Assembly (NCBI RefSeq): GCF_900102535.1 | Contig: NZ_FNBP01000001.1 | Location: 124,001-188,000, forward strand | Length of the DNA: 64,000 nt | Source: Sulfitobacter delicatus | GTDB lineage: Bacteria > Pseudomonadota > Alphaproteobacteria > Rhodobacterales > Rhodobacteraceae | Reading direction: 5' to 3' | Shown here: positions 25,898 to 36,476 of the stretch, piece by piece | Position numbering within the stretch: the first letter of the stretch is position 1 | Layout of the letters: the number at the start of each line of letters is the position of its first letter | Program-made: the position numbers and the translations under genes | Notes under the pieces: model-generated | What the model saw: only the letters and a program-made list of their open reading frames with translations | Database searches by the model: none | Told to the model about the DNA's origin: nothing

Positions 25898-26494
25898 TCA
25901 GAGGCCACCCCGCGCGCGCAACGCTTCGGCAACATGCTCCGCGTCGTCGATGGCCAGCACGGTGAAAGGCATCACGATCCGCCAGCCCGAACGCCGCCGC
26001 GACCGCGCCCGCCACGCGAGAGAGAGCATCTGCCCTTTCGCTGCCAGCACGGGGGTGAAACGCACCACTAACGCCACGGCCAGCTCCAGACTACGCGTCT
26101 CGACGCCAAAACGCCGTAGCGGTGACGCCAGCCAACGCACGACCGCCATCATGTCGCTGAGCTTCGTCGTCATGGTCACGAGGTTCGCCAGTCCAACGGC
26201 AGTTACCATGCGCAGCGCGATGACCAATCCGGCCACGGTATCATCGGTCAGCAGATGCCAAAGCACGATGAGCGCAACGAAAGGCCAGAGCATCCGCAAG
26301 CGCCCCAGCCCGACCCGCAGGAATGTCCGCCCCGGCAGGGCATAGAGCACCAGCATCCCGGCGCAAAATGCGATCTGCCATGCCAGATCCTCAACCGCGA
26401 AAAGCAGCAGTGTCGCCGCGCAAAGGGCGGCGAGCTTGACCCCTGCGGGCCAGCCGTGGGCGCGGGTTTCAACCGGCGAGGTTAGAGAGATCAT
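25898..26494 (-). CDS. bioN: energy-coupling factor transmembrane protein BioN (EcfT)
   Basis: The membrane coupling subunit, 198 residues with several hydrophobic helices. The two short Ala-Arg-rich motifs expected of EcfT are visible: 'WRARSRRRSG' and 'EALRARGGL' at the very end. The start is ATG 26494, inside the end of bioM (26-base overlap), so the two are translationally coupled. Confidence 0.88.
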   Translation of the reverse strand: MISLTSPVETRAHGWPAGVKLAALCAATLLLFAVEDLAWQIAFCAGMLVLYALPGRTFLRVGLGRLRMLWPFVALIVLWHLLTDDTVAGLVIALRMVTAVGLANLVTMTTKLSDMMAVVRWLASPLRRFGVETRSLELAVALVVRFTPVLAAKGQMLSLAWRARSRRRSGWRIVMPFTVLAIDDAEHVAEALRARGGL

Positions 26495-27203
26495 CGCTCG
26501 CCCCCAGTTCCCGCATCCGCATCTCAAAGCTGCGCAACACTGGACGGGCCGCGCCTTGCTGCGCCACCTCGCCGCGTTCCAGCCAGAGGATATGGTCATA
26601 ATCGGCAACAGCCGCTGGATCGTGGGTAATATGTACCAAGGTCAGTTCTAACCCAGCGAGCACCCGCTCCAGATGCATCCGCGTTGGGATATCGAGCCCG
26701 GCAAAAGGCTCATCCAGCACCAGTACCCGCGGCTGCATAGCCAGTACCGCCATGAGACAGACAAGTTGCCGCTGCCCCTGCGAAAGCTGGTGGATCGAGG
26801 CCTGCGCCCAATGTCTTTTGTCAAATTGCCCGAGGATCGCCGCAACGCCCCGCGCGGCTTCGGCCTTGGACTGGCCCATTTGATGCAGGCCGAAGGCAAT
26901 TTCCTCTTCCACGGTCGGGAAAATAATCTGATGATCCGGGTTCTGGAACAGAATGCCCACTGCACCGATGGCACGACGTCGATCTCGGGAGACATCAATA
27001 CCGTTGATCCGCACCTGCCCGTCATCGGCAGCGACGAGGCCAGAGAGCACCCTCGCAAATGATGTCTTGCCTGACCCGTTGCGCCCGACAATCCCGATGC
27101 GTTTTGCGTCCGACTGCAATGACACATCCCTCAACACGGCCACACCGGCGGGGGTGTAGCTGACCTTGGTGAGGTCGATGAGCGGAGACGTTGGGCTGGT
27201 CAT
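26469..27203 (-). CDS. bioM: energy-coupling factor ATPase BioM (EcfA)
   Basis: A 244-residue ABC ATPase. Walker A 'GIVGRNGSGKTS', Q-loop 'ILFQNPDHQIIFPTVEEEIA' (the ECF-type 'NPDxQ' signature), ABC signature 'LSQGQRQL', Walker B 'VLVLDEPFAGLD' and the switch His ('VHITHDPAAV') are all present. Two adjacent ATGs (27206 and 27203) are possible; the second is better spaced from AGGCGC. First gene of bioMNY. Confidence 0.92.
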   Translation of the reverse strand: MTSPTSPLIDLTKVSYTPAGVAVLRDVSLQSDAKRIGIVGRNGSGKTSFARVLSGLVAADDGQVRINGIDVSRDRRRAIGAVGILFQNPDHQIIFPTVEEEIAFGLHQMGQSKAEAARGVAAILGQFDKRHWAQASIHQLSQGQRQLVCLMAVLAMQPRVLVLDEPFAGLDIPTRMHLERVLAGLELTLVHITHDPAAVADYDHILWLERGEVAQQGAARPVLRSFEMRMRELGASDDLSNLAG

Positions 27204-27279
27204 CATGCGCCTGTGCAAAATCGGGTGCCCTGCCCTATCACCTAGCACGCAGGCGGGAAAGCCCGCGCTGTCGTTTCGA

Positions 27280-27972
27280 TCAGCGCGGTGGGGTCCAACG
27301 CCCCGGTAGATCGGCGTCACGAACAGAGCGCGGAGCTTTGATTTGGCTCAAGAGCCAGTTTGGTCCCGCCATCAGACGGCTCAACGTCGGGCTTTCGCGG
27401 ACCTGCGCCTTAAGTTTTTCGATCTGCATCACATCGTCGATACGCCGGTCAAGAAAGGACCACGTCGCGCCATGCCCTTCACTGGTATCGCCAAGCCAAT
27501 AGAGCAGCGTGGCAGAATAGACCCCCGAAAGCGTTGCACGCTTGCTGTACCAGTTCACATCATCCGAGGTGTCTCCGAGAGCCGTCCAGATCGCGTCGCA
27601 GGTTTCCCAGATCAGCCGCGCGCCTTCGGGCGCGTGATGCGGTAGAGCAAAAAGCGTGCTGCCGCGCCGGATGGTCTCCCGGTCGCCCGCCTCTAACCGC
27701 AAACGCAGGGCTTTGGCGATCCGGTCGCGAAAGCGCATTTCTGAGAGATCTGCTTCGGCCAGAGCTTCCAGCATTCTGACATCCCCGCGCTTGTGATAGG
27801 CCACCGCGAGGTCCACTGCACCGCGCGGGCAGAGGGCACGGGCCAAAGCCGGGTCTAACCCGCTGTCTTTGACCGCAGCATCAAAGGTCGCGGGCGACCA
27901 GCCGTCGAAGGGCACATGAAGGAGTGCTGCATCAAGCAATTGGTCCTTGGGGTCGGCCTTGGGCGGGGTCAT
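27280..27972 (-). CDS. COQ9 family protein (ubiquinone biosynthesis)
   Basis: A 230-residue protein of the COQ9 family, which binds lipids and helps the COQ7-type hydroxylase in ubiquinone synthesis. The conserved C-terminal pattern 'DTSDDVNWYSKRATLSGVYS' is diagnostic, and the N-terminus resembles a TetR-like fold. The start is ATG 27972 with AGGAG six bases upstream. It is divergent from rpsU, the arrangement that gives the family its alternative name (rpsU-divergently transcribed protein). Confidence 0.92.
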   Translation of the reverse strand: MTPPKADPKDQLLDAALLHVPFDGWSPATFDAAVKDSGLDPALARALCPRGAVDLAVAYHKRGDVRMLEALAEADLSEMRFRDRIAKALRLRLEAGDRETIRRGSTLFALPHHAPEGARLIWETCDAIWTALGDTSDDVNWYSKRATLSGVYSATLLYWLGDTSEGHGATWSFLDRRIDDVMQIEKLKAQVRESPTLSRLMAGPNWLLSQIKAPRSVRDADLPGRWTPPR

Positions 27973-28082
27973 GGCGGGCTCCTTTCGGGGCTGGATGGGG
28001 TGGACAAACTGGATATAGCTTGCTATAGGGCCATTTCCTGCAATTCCTTGCAACTTTATCCTAGAAAGGTGGTGACAACCAC

Positions 28083-28289
28083 ATGCAGGTTAGTGTTCGC
28101 GACAACAACGTCGATCAGGCCCTTCGGGCTCTGAAGAAAAAGCTACAGCGCGAAGGCGTTTTCCGTGAAATGAAGCTCAAGCAACATTTCGAGAAACCGT
28201 CCGAGAAAAAAGCGCGCGAGAAAGCTGAAGCGATCCGCCGTGCCCGTAAACTGGCACGCAAAAAAGCGCAACGCGAAGGTATGATGTAA
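28083..28289 (+). CDS. rpsU: 30S ribosomal protein S21
   Basis: A 68-residue highly basic protein. '[20 protein letters not shown]' and '[19 protein letters not shown]' are the S21 family core. S21 sits near the anti-Shine-Dalgarno region of the 30S subunit. A strong terminator follows, so the transcript is monocistronic. Confidence 0.97.
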   Translation: MQVSVRDNNVDQALRALKKKLQREGVFREMKLKQHFEKPSEKKAREKAEAIRRARKLARKKAQREGMM

Positions 28290-28318
28290 ATCATTCCCGC
28301 GACACGCGACAGATATAG

Positions 28319-28351
28319 AACCCCCGGTGCCGATGGCAGCGGGGGTTTTGT
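28319..28351 (+). terminator. rho-independent terminator of rpsU
   Basis: AACCCCCG / CGGGGGTT eight-bp stem with a 13-base loop, then TTTTGTTTTG, starting 30 bases after the rpsU stop codon. Confidence 0.85.
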
Positions 28352-28365
28352 TTTGTGGGGGGGGA

Positions 28366-28528
28366 GCCGGGCAGCGCCAGACCGGGGGCCGGCGCTGAGA
28401 ACCTTCCAATTGGGTAATTTATGGCGGCTGTGCTTGGGAAATATCGCAGGACAGCACTCCGACTGCAAAAGCGCCAGCCCAAGGGCCGGTCTGGCGCTGC
28501 CCGGCGGCCTTCGGCCTTGATTCCGGGC
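28366..28528. repeat. dispersed inverted-repeat element, copy A
   Basis: A 20-bp perfect inverted repeat (28366-28385 and 28486-28505, core CGGGCAGCGCCAGACCGG), 100 bases apart, overlaps a 30-base stem-loop at 28499-28528 that begins GCCCGG and ends TTGATTCCGGGC. A similar but sequence-diverged arrangement lies at 57400-57560. The 273-base gap between rpsU and the Lrp gene holds nothing else. Confidence 0.6.
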
Positions 28529-28562
28529 GATTAACGTGCGGCGATACCCAAGCGCCAGCCAG

Positions 28563-29021
28563 CTAAACTGGCAGCGCCGTTGTCTTACACACCGTTCGCA
28601 GCGCAAAACTCGACTGCATCTGTGCCACCCCCGGTAACCGCGCCAAGTGCTGACGATGGATCCGTGCAAAATCCTCGGTATTCTCAGCGACGATCTTCAA
28701 CAGGTAATCCGCCGTCCCCGCCATCAAATGACACTCCAACACATCGGGAATGCGCGACACCGACTTCTCAAAGGCCTCAAGCACCTCCTCTGCCTGCGCC
28801 TGCAAAGTGATCTCCACAAAGACCGTCGTGGGCATGTTCAGCTTGCGCGGATCAAGCAGCGCTACATAATCGCGAATGTAACCTTCCTTCTCCAACCGCT
28901 GCACCCGGCGATGACAGGCCGAAGGCGACAGATGCACCACATCCGACAGGTCGGAATTCGACAGCCGCCCGTTGCGCTGTAAGGCGCGCAGAACACGCCG
29001 ATCAATCTCGTCCAAGGCCAT
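28563..29021 (-). CDS. Lrp/AsnC family transcriptional regulator
   Basis: A 152-residue regulator. The N-terminal helix-turn-helix ('LSNSDLSDVVHLSPSACHRR', residues about 20-40) is followed by the RAM ligand-binding domain ('GTADYLLKIVAENTEDF'). It is divergent from alanine dehydrogenase, so it is probably the alanine-responsive activator of ald (AldR-like). The start is set at ATG 29021, where 'MALDEIDRRVLRALQRNGR' begins as in the family. Confidence 0.9.
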   Translation of the reverse strand: MALDEIDRRVLRALQRNGRLSNSDLSDVVHLSPSACHRRVQRLEKEGYIRDYVALLDPRKLNMPTTVFVEITLQAQAEEVLEAFEKSVSRIPDVLECHLMAGTADYLLKIVAENTEDFARIHRQHLARLPGVAQMQSSFALRTVCKTTALPV

Positions 29022-29055
29022 TTGCGCAAAACTTTCGCGTTTAACTCTCACTTAA
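29022..29055. promoter_or_regulatory. operator-like sites between the Lrp gene and ald
   Basis: TTTGCGCAAA at about 29020-29030 is a perfect ten-base palindrome at the start of the regulator gene and may be an Lrp-type autoregulatory site. TTAA, seven bases, then TTAA at 29041-29055 fits the CtrA consensus of alphaproteobacteria. Neither has been tested. Confidence 0.4.
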
Positions 29056-29159
29056 CGCAATACTATTCGAACGCCCCCTACCTTGGCGAGCCCAATTTCG
29101 CACGGAAATGCACAGACGTTGTGATAGCTCTGTACCACTACGGAGGAGGAGGAACCCCC

Positions 29160-30278
29160 ATGAAAATCGGATGCCCGACAGAAATCAAACCGCAGGAATT
29201 CCGCGTCGGCCTGACGCCCAATGCCGCACAAGAAGCCGTTGCCCATGGGCATGAGGTGATCGTGCAGGCAGGGGCCGGGGTCGGCGCGGGTTTTGAAGAC
29301 GCTGACTACATCGCCGCAGGTGCCACCATCATCGACACGGCCGAGGAAATTTTTGCCAGCGCCGACATGATCGTCAAGGTGAAGGAGCCTCAGGCGGTCG
29401 AGCGCAAAATGCTGCGCGAAGGCCAGTTGCTGTTTACCTATCTGCACCTCGCCCCCGATCCTGACCAGACGCATGACCTGCTGGCTTCGGGTTGCACAGC
29501 CATCGCCTATGAAACCGTAACCGACCGCAACGGCGGCCTGCCTCTGCTGGCGCCCATGTCCGAAGTCGCGGGCCGTCTGGCCCCGCAGGTGGGTGCTTGG
29601 ACACTGCAAAAGGCCAATGGCGGACGCGGTGTGCTGATGGGCGGCGTGCCCGGTGTGGGTCCGGCCAAAGTTATGGTCATCGGTGGCGGCGTCGTCGGCA
29701 CCCATGCGGCGCGGATCGCGGCGGGCATGGGCGCGGATGTGACCGTCCTCGACCGCTCCCTGCCCCGGATGCGCTATCTGGATGACATTTATGGCGGCAC
29801 CTTCAAGACCGCCTATGCCAGCGCGGGCAATACCATCGAACTGGCCCGCCAATCCGATATGATCATCGGTGCGGTGCTGATCCCTGGTGCAGCGGCGCCC
29901 AAGCTGATCAGCCGCGCGCAACTCTCCGAACTCAAACCCGGCGCGGCGCTGGTAGACGTGGCCATTGACCAAGGCGGCTGTTTTGAGACCTCCAAGGCAA
30001 CCACGCACCAAGATCCAGTCTATGAGGTCGATGGCGTGATGCACTACTGCGTGGCCAACATGCCGGGCGCTGTGGCGCGGACCTCGACCATCGCGCTTGG
30101 CAATGCCACCATGCCCTTCATGCTGGCATTGGCCGACAAGGGCTGGAAGCAAGCTTGCGCGGACGATCCGCACCTTAAGGCCGGACTAAACGTCCATGCC
30201 GGTAAGCTGACCTATGCCGCGGTGGGCGAAGCGCTCGGGATCGACAGCGTTACAGCCGACCAAGCGATTGCAGGCTAA
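29160..30278 (+). CDS. ald: alanine dehydrogenase
   Basis: Oxidative deamination of L-alanine to pyruvate and ammonia with NAD. The 372 residues match the family's usual length. '[20 protein letters not shown]' opens the catalytic domain, the essential Lys/His region is '[10 protein letters not shown]', and the NAD fold is '[20 protein letters not shown]'. The ATG at 29160 follows a very strong GGAGGAGGAGGA site. A terminator follows. The divergent Lrp gene suggests alanine induction. Confidence 0.95.
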   Translation: MKIGCPTEIKPQEFRVGLTPNAAQEAVAHGHEVIVQAGAGVGAGFEDADYIAAGATIIDTAEEIFASADMIVKVKEPQAVERKMLREGQLLFTYLHLAPDPDQTHDLLASGCTAIAYETVTDRNGGLPLLAPMSEVAGRLAPQVGAWTLQKANGGRGVLMGGVPGVGPAKVMVIGGGVVGTHAARIAAGMGADVTVLDRSLPRMRYLDDIYGGTFKTAYASAGNTIELARQSDMIIGAVLIPGAAAPKLISRAQLSELKPGAALVDVAIDQGGCFETSKATTHQDPVYEVDGVMHYCVANMPGAVARTSTIALGNATMPFMLALADKGWKQACADDPHLKAGLNVHAGKLTYAAVGEALGIDSVTADQAIAG

Positions 30279-30296
30279 CCGCGCGTTTAAACGACG

Positions 30297-30324
30297 AAGG
30301 CCCGCCAACTGGCGGGCCTTTTCT
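30297..30324 (+). terminator. rho-independent terminator of ald
   Basis: AAGGCCCGCC / GGCGGGCCTT ten-bp perfect stem with loop AACT, followed by TTCT, 18 bases after the stop codon. It may also serve the converging mscL. Confidence 0.88.
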
Positions 30325-30338
30325 CTACGGCTCCAGCC

Positions 30339-30770
30339 TCATCGGCTTTTCAGCGCATCACGAATTTCCAACAGCACATCCACCTGCGACGGGCCAGTCT
30401 TAACCTCCGGCGCGACCTCGTCTGGCTTTTCCGCTGCAGCTTTTACACGGTTGACCATCTTCACTAGAACAAAGACGACAAAGGCGATAATGAAGAAATT
30501 GATCACCGCCATCAGAAACGACCCATAGGCAAAGACCGAGGCCCCGGCCTCCCGCGCCTGTTCAAGTGAAGCATCAGCAGGCACGTCCCCCGAAAGCACC
30601 GCGTAGTTGTTGGTGAAATCCACCCCGCCGGTGAACAGACCCACAATCGGGTTAATCAGATCGGCAACCAATGACGAGACAATCGCCGTAAAAGCGGCCC
30701 CGATGATGATGCCCACGGCCATGTCCATGACATTGCCCTTGGCGATGAAGTCCTTGAATTCCTGAATCAT
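30339..30770 (-). CDS. mscL: large-conductance mechanosensitive channel MscL
   Basis: Opens under membrane tension to release solutes on hypo-osmotic shock. The 143 residues contain the first pore helix '[20 protein letters not shown]', a periplasmic loop, the second helix ('[20 protein letters not shown]') and a C-terminal cytoplasmic helix. The start is ATG 30770 ('[13 protein letters not shown]'). The open frame to 30866 has no support. Confidence 0.95.
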   Translation of the reverse strand: MIQEFKDFIAKGNVMDMAVGIIIGAAFTAIVSSLVADLINPIVGLFTGGVDFTNNYAVLSGDVPADASLEQAREAGASVFAYGSFLMAVINFFIIAFVVFVLVKMVNRVKAAAEKPDEVAPEVKTGPSQVDVLLEIRDALKSR

Positions 30771-30888
30771 ATCCTGTCCCTTTAAAACGCGCGGCCTGTC
30801 CAACCGACCTAAGGAATAGTGACGAGCAACAACAGCTTTGGTCAATCCTTGAATGCCCAAAGTCATGGATGCGGGACCAGAGCGCCGC

Positions 30889-31992
30889 CTATTTCGCGAA
30901 AGAAACCATCATCACCGCCCCTTCGGGGGTGAAGTCTGTTGTCAGCCGGCCGTTCAACTGTTCTGCCGCGGTCGCCATGAGCTTTTGTCCAAGGCCCGTG
31001 CTATCCGCGCCAGAGACAGTCCCGCGTGAGCCGGAAGGCTCATGCCCTCCGCCATTGTCGCGACATTCCAGCAGCCAGCGCGCGTCTCCGTCAGAGCGCA
31101 GCGAGAGTGTAACTTCCCCGGCCCGTCCGCCTTTGAAGGCGTGCTTGATTGAATTGGCAACAAATTCGCTGACGATCATTCCGATGGCCGACGCCTGTAT
31201 GACCTGCAACTCGCCCGGATCAGCAGTGCAAGTGACCGTGACATTATCAGGCGCGCCCGCGGCGAGCAGTTTGCCCAACTGGTTGAGAAAGGAATCCGCA
31301 CCCACAGTGTCCTTACCCTCGCGGGTCATCAACTCGCCATGGAGCGACGCCACAGCCGTGAAGCGCCGCTCAACCAGCGCCAAAACGTCCTTCGCATCCG
31401 CGTCCTTAACCTTACGACTGGCCATGCGCAGCAGGGAGGCGATGGTCTGAAAGGAGTTTTTCACCCGATGATCCATCTCGGCACGCAAGGCAGCTTCGAT
31501 GCGGATTTTCTTGCGCAACTCCAGCTGCATCATCACATGGCGTGACAGGGTTTGCAGCGCTTGGCGCTGAAATTCGGTCAAGGTTCGCGGCTTGGTGTCG
31601 AGCACACAGAGCGTCCCAATCGGCTGCCCGTTCGGCGCGACGAGGTTCGCCCCGGCATAGAATTTCACGCGGGGATCGCCGATATAAAGCGGGTTGTCGA
31701 CGGTACGGGAGTCCGCGCCCATGTCGGGAATTTCGGTGAAGTCTTCACTTAGGATCGCATGCGAGCAGACCGATTGATCCAGCGCAGTTTCGTGCGGCTC
31801 GAACCCCACACGCGCCTTGAACCATTGCCGCCCTTCGTCCACCAGACTGATGAGCGACACAGGCGTGTCGCAGATTTTTGACGCGAGATCGACAATATCG
31901 TCAAAGTCGGCTTCGGCGTCGGTATCTAGAACATCATAGGAGCGCAGCGTCTCTAAACGTGCATCCTGTTCGGGGGGCGGGTCGGCTAGAAT
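30889..31992 (-). CDS. GAF-domain histidine kinase (HisKA_2/HWE-like), probable ATT start
   Basis: A cytoplasmic sensor kinase. The GAF domain fills about residues 20-160, the phosphoacceptor box is '[19 protein letters not shown]' (HisKA_2 type), and the HATPase N-box is '[11 protein letters not shown]', with 'DNGGGH' and 'GLGQKL' following. The first in-frame ATG/GTG/TTG (GTG, 31860) would cut into the GAF domain. The frame stays open to about 32030, and the expected '[20 protein letters not shown]' is encoded there. The only well-placed initiator is ATT at 31992, after GGAAGGACAAGG, giving 367 residues. No response regulator is adjacent. Confidence 0.75.
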   Translation of the reverse strand: MLADPPPEQDARLETLRSYDVLDTDAEADFDDIVDLASKICDTPVSLISLVDEGRQWFKARVGFEPHETALDQSVCSHAILSEDFTEIPDMGADSRTVDNPLYIGDPRVKFYAGANLVAPNGQPIGTLCVLDTKPRTLTEFQRQALQTLSRHVMMQLELRKKIRIEAALRAEMDHRVKNSFQTIASLLRMASRKVKDADAKDVLALVERRFTAVASLHGELMTREGKDTVGADSFLNQLGKLLAAGAPDNVTVTCTADPGELQVIQASAIGMIVSEFVANSIKHAFKGGRAGEVTLSLRSDGDARWLLECRDNGGGHEPSGSRGTVSGADSTGLGQKLMATAAEQLNGRLTTDFTPEGAVMMVSFAK

Positions 31993-32201
31993 AAACCTTG
32001 TCCTTCCAGTCTTGAACCGAGCCGCAGCTCAGTTGGGGGTCGGAGATGGCCTGCCTTTGAAGCAGTCTGAAACTTACAAACATCAAGCCTCAAAAAGGTT
32101 GTAGCCTAAGCGCCGCCTACGTCCACCTGCGCAGCAAGACGATTCGGCGGCTAAGACTTGATAAATGTTAAATATTGCCGATAACGCGGCTAATTGGGAG
32201 C

Positions 32202-32645
32202 TTACGCTGGCAGTTGTCCGGTCAGTACATAGCGCAGGATCTCAACCACTTGTTTCGGCTCCGAGGCCACAGCAAGTGCCGCCGCATCCACTTCCTTCAG
32301 CGCATGGGCATGATCGGCCCCATGCAGGATAATCAGCGATTTGCCCAGAGCGGCGGCATAGCCCGCGTCAAAAGCCGCGTTCCATTGTTTGTACTGCTCG
32401 CCAAAGCGCACCACGACGACATCTGCTTCGGCAATCGCCTTGCGGGTGCGGATCGCATTGATCTGCGCGCCCTTGCGGTCGTGCCAGAACTTGTCGTCCT
32501 CACCCCCAAGGATCGCCACGCCGCAATCATCAGAGGCGGCGTGGTCGGTGACCGGCGCGGTGAAAGTCACGTCGAGGCCTTCGGCCCCGGTGATAATCTG
32601 TTCGCGCCAGTCGGTGTGGATTTCACCGGAGAGATAGACTTTCAT
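32202..32645 (-). CDS. YtoQ family protein
   Basis: A 147-residue soluble protein. 'MKVYLSGEIHTDWREQI' and 'APVTDHAASDDCGVAILG' are typical of the YtoQ family, which has a nucleoside-deoxyribosyltransferase-like fold. Its function is not known. It follows pheT by 17 bases on the same strand, so it may be cotranscribed with pheST. Confidence 0.85.
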   Translation of the reverse strand: MKVYLSGEIHTDWREQIITGAEGLDVTFTAPVTDHAASDDCGVAILGGEDDKFWHDRKGAQINAIRTRKAIAEADVVVVRFGEQYKQWNAAFDAGYAAALGKSLIILHGADHAHALKEVDAAALAVASEPKQVVEILRYVLTGQLPA

Positions 32646-32662
32646 GGCTTCCGTCCTTTCGT

Positions 32663-35059
32663 TCAGCCGCGCAACACGCCGCCGGTGGCTTTGGTCACCT
32701 TTTCGACGACCTTGGCCCCCACGGCTTCGATGTCGGCATCTTTCAGCGTCTTGTCAGAGGGCTGCAAGCGCACCGTGATGGCAAGGGATTTCTTGCCTTC
32801 GCCAAGGCTGCCACCGATGAACTCGTCAAAGACGCGCACATCGTCGATCAGGCTCTTGTCGGCCCCCTTGGCCGCATTCACCAGCGTCAGCGCCTCGACA
32901 TCGGCATCGACTACAAAGGCAAAGTCACGCTCAACCGCCTGTAGGTCGCTGATCTGCAGCGCCGGGCGCGTTGCACCGGATTTGCGCGGCATAGGCACTT
33001 CGGCAGGGTAGATGGTGAAGGCCATCGCCGGGCCTTTGACGTCCATCGCCGCCAGCACGCGGGGATGCACTTCGCCAAAGACGCCAAGCACCTTTTTCGG
33101 GCCGAGGCAGATTTTGCCGTGACGGCCCGGATGCCACCACTCTGCCGCACCGCGCAGGATTTGCACCTTGGCGGGCGCACCGATGGCCGAGAGCACCGCC
33201 TCGGCATCCGCCTTGGCGTCGAACACATCCACCGCCCGCGCCGCACCATGCACGTCGCGCGGGCCGGTGCGGCCGACGAGCAGGCCCGAGACCATGATCT
33301 GCTCTTCGCCCGGCTCACCGCCGGAGAAAGCAGGGCCCACCTCAAACAGCGCCATATCGGCAAAGCCCCGCGCCTGATTGCGGGCGGCCGCTTGCAGCAG
33401 ACCGGGCAGCAGATCGGGGCGCATGTGGCTCATGTCCGAGGAGATGGGGTTCTCCAACCGCGTCTCATCCGTGCCACCGCCAAAGAGCGCGGCAGAGGCT
33501 TGGTCGATGAAGCTATAGGTCACGCATTCGTTGTAGCCGAGCGCCGCCGCCGTGCGCCGGGCGGTCACCACGCGGCGCTGCATCGGCGAAAGCACCGGGC
33601 GCGGCACGCCTGTGGTCAAACGCGGCAGGGGCTTGCCCTGAAGCTGCGTCAGCGAGGCGATCCGTGCGACCTCCTCGACCAGATCAGCTTCACCCTGCAC
33701 ATCGGGACGCCAGCTTGGCACCTGCGCCATGTCGCCGTCGAGTTGGAAGCCAAGCGCGGTAAGCGTCTGGCGCTGGTCGCTTTCGGGGATCGTCATGCCG
33801 ACGAGCGATTGCACCTTGGCAGCGTCCAGCTTGTAAGCGCGTCTGGTGTCAGGCACCTGCCCCGCCACCACAACCTCAGAGGGCTCACCGCCCGCGTGAT
33901 CCAAGATCATCCGCGTGGCATGTTCAATGCCATAAGGCGTCCATGCCGGGTCCACACCGCGCTCGAAACGGTAACGCGCGTCGGAGTTGATCTTGAGCGC
34001 GCGGCCCGCATAGGCGATCTGCACCGGGTCCCAATAGGCGCTTTCGACAAAGACGTTCACCGTGTCTTCGGTCACGCCCGTCGCTTCGCCGCCCATGATG
34101 CCCGCGATGCTCTCGACACCGCTGTCGTCGGAAATGACCATCTGCCCCGCTTGCAGGGTGTAGGTTTTCTCATCCAGTGCCGCGATCTCTTCGCCGCCCT
34201 TGGCACGGTGCACGCGCAGGTTGCCTTTGACCTTATCAGCGTCAAAGACGTGCAGCGGGCGGTTGCGGTCAAAGGTGAAGAAGTTGGTCACATCGACCAA
34301 GAAAGAGATCGGACGCAGCCCAATGGCGCGCAAGCAATCCTGCAACCACTGCGGGCTGGGGCCGTTCTTCACGCCCCGGATCACGCGGCCATAGAAGACC
34401 GGGCAGCCGTCCAGCGTGTCTTCGTCGATGCTGACACCGATGGGCGAAGCAAAGCTACCCTCCACCGCATCGCAATCGCGCGGCTTCAGCTTGCCCAAGC
34501 CCCGCGCTGCAAGGTCGCGTGCAATGCCGCGCACGCCAAGCGCATCGGGGCGGTTGGGCGTGATCGCGATCTCGATCACCGGGTCGACCTTCGCCGGGTC
34601 ATTCTCGGCCAGCCAGTCGATGAACCGGTCGCCGGGCTTGCCCGAGGGCAGCTCAATAATGCCGTCGTGCTCTTCGCTCAACTCCATCTCGCGCTCGGAG
34701 GCCATCATGCCAAAGCTCTCGACACCGCGGATTTTGCCCACACCGATGGTCGTGTCGATCCCCGGCACATAGACGCCCGGCTTGGCCACGACGACAGTGA
34801 TCCCCGCGCGGGCATTGGGCGCGCCGCAGATGATCTGCATGACGCCCTCGTCGGTCTCGACCTGACAGACGTTCAGCCGGTCGGCATCGGGGTGTTTCTC
34901 GGCCGTTTGCACATAGCCGAGCGTAAAGTCGGCAAGCTTCGCCGCCGGGTTCTCGACGCCTTCGACTTCGAGGCCGAGGTCGGTCAGGGCATAGGTGATC
35001 TCATCAATCGACGCCGTGGTGTCGAGATGGTCCTTGAGCCAGGAGAGAGTGAATTTCAT
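32663..35059 (-). CDS. pheT: phenylalanine--tRNA ligase beta subunit
   Basis: A 798-residue subunit of full length. It contains the EMAP-type tRNA-binding domain ('LGYVQTAEKHPDADRLNVCQ', about residues 48-67), the B3/B4 editing domain, the B5 domain, a degenerate synthetase core ('NEC VTYSFID'-like region) and the C-terminal FDX-ACB anticodon domain ('FIGGSLGEGKKSLAITVRLQ'). Its start overlaps the stop of the small membrane-protein gene by four bases, so the three-gene unit pheS-orf-pheT is translationally coupled. Confidence 0.95.
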   Translation of the reverse strand: MKFTLSWLKDHLDTTASIDEITYALTDLGLEVEGVENPAAKLADFTLGYVQTAEKHPDADRLNVCQVETDEGVMQIICGAPNARAGITVVVAKPGVYVPGIDTTIGVGKIRGVESFGMMASEREMELSEEHDGIIELPSGKPGDRFIDWLAENDPAKVDPVIEIAITPNRPDALGVRGIARDLAARGLGKLKPRDCDAVEGSFASPIGVSIDEDTLDGCPVFYGRVIRGVKNGPSPQWLQDCLRAIGLRPISFLVDVTNFFTFDRNRPLHVFDADKVKGNLRVHRAKGGEEIAALDEKTYTLQAGQMVISDDSGVESIAGIMGGEATGVTEDTVNVFVESAYWDPVQIAYAGRALKINSDARYRFERGVDPAWTPYGIEHATRMILDHAGGEPSEVVVAGQVPDTRRAYKLDAAKVQSLVGMTIPESDQRQTLTALGFQLDGDMAQVPSWRPDVQGEADLVEEVARIASLTQLQGKPLPRLTTGVPRPVLSPMQRRVVTARRTAAALGYNECVTYSFIDQASAALFGGGTDETRLENPISSDMSHMRPDLLPGLLQAAARNQARGFADMALFEVGPAFSGGEPGEEQIMVSGLLVGRTGPRDVHGAARAVDVFDAKADAEAVLSAIGAPAKVQILRGAAEWWHPGRHGKICLGPKKVLGVFGEVHPRVLAAMDVKGPAMAFTIYPAEVPMPRKSGATRPALQISDLQAVERDFAFVVDADVEALTLVNAAKGADKSLIDDVRVFDEFIGGSLGEGKKSLAITVRLQPSDKTLKDADIEAVGAKVVEKVTKATGGVLRG

Positions 35060-35402
35060 TTGTCATTCCTCGCGAAGTATAGGCGACGCACCGCCCAATC
35101 GAACATTTTGACGATCTTGCCCCAAAATAGAGCGATCAGACCGATAGCGATCAACAATGGCCAAACGAACCACACCAACGCGCTAGCGAGAAACGTTCCT
35201 GAAATATAGCCAGCGGACCCGGTTAAAATCATCGCGCCGGAGCTGTGGGCTACAGCGGAAATGCCGAAAATCTTGCCTAATGCCACCATGGCGCCCGCTG
35301 CACCCAAACTAGTGCCACTTACCGCAGCACGACTCCAGACTTTTTCTTTCCGGTTCCACTTGTAGTTGGCGATCCGAGCCAACCCAGCGACAATTACATC
35401 CT

Positions 35403-35406
<4 letters not shown>
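35056..35406 (-). CDS. small membrane protein encoded between pheS and pheT
   Basis: Not recognised. It has 116 residues with a basic N-terminus ('[13 protein letters not shown]'), a Gly/Ala-rich hydrophobic stretch (about 29-65), a second strong helix ('[20 protein letters not shown]', about 75-95) and a basic tail. It overlaps pheS by four bases at one end and pheT by four at the other. In most bacteria pheS and pheT are adjacent, so this is an inserted gene that keeps the operon coupled. A role in translation is not implied. Confidence 0.65.

Positions 35407-36476
<1,070 letters not shown>

Noticed and set aside
33065-35209. 714-residue open frame opposite pheT
   Set aside because: Antisense shadow of pheT; the product is His/Arg/Asp-rich with no domains.
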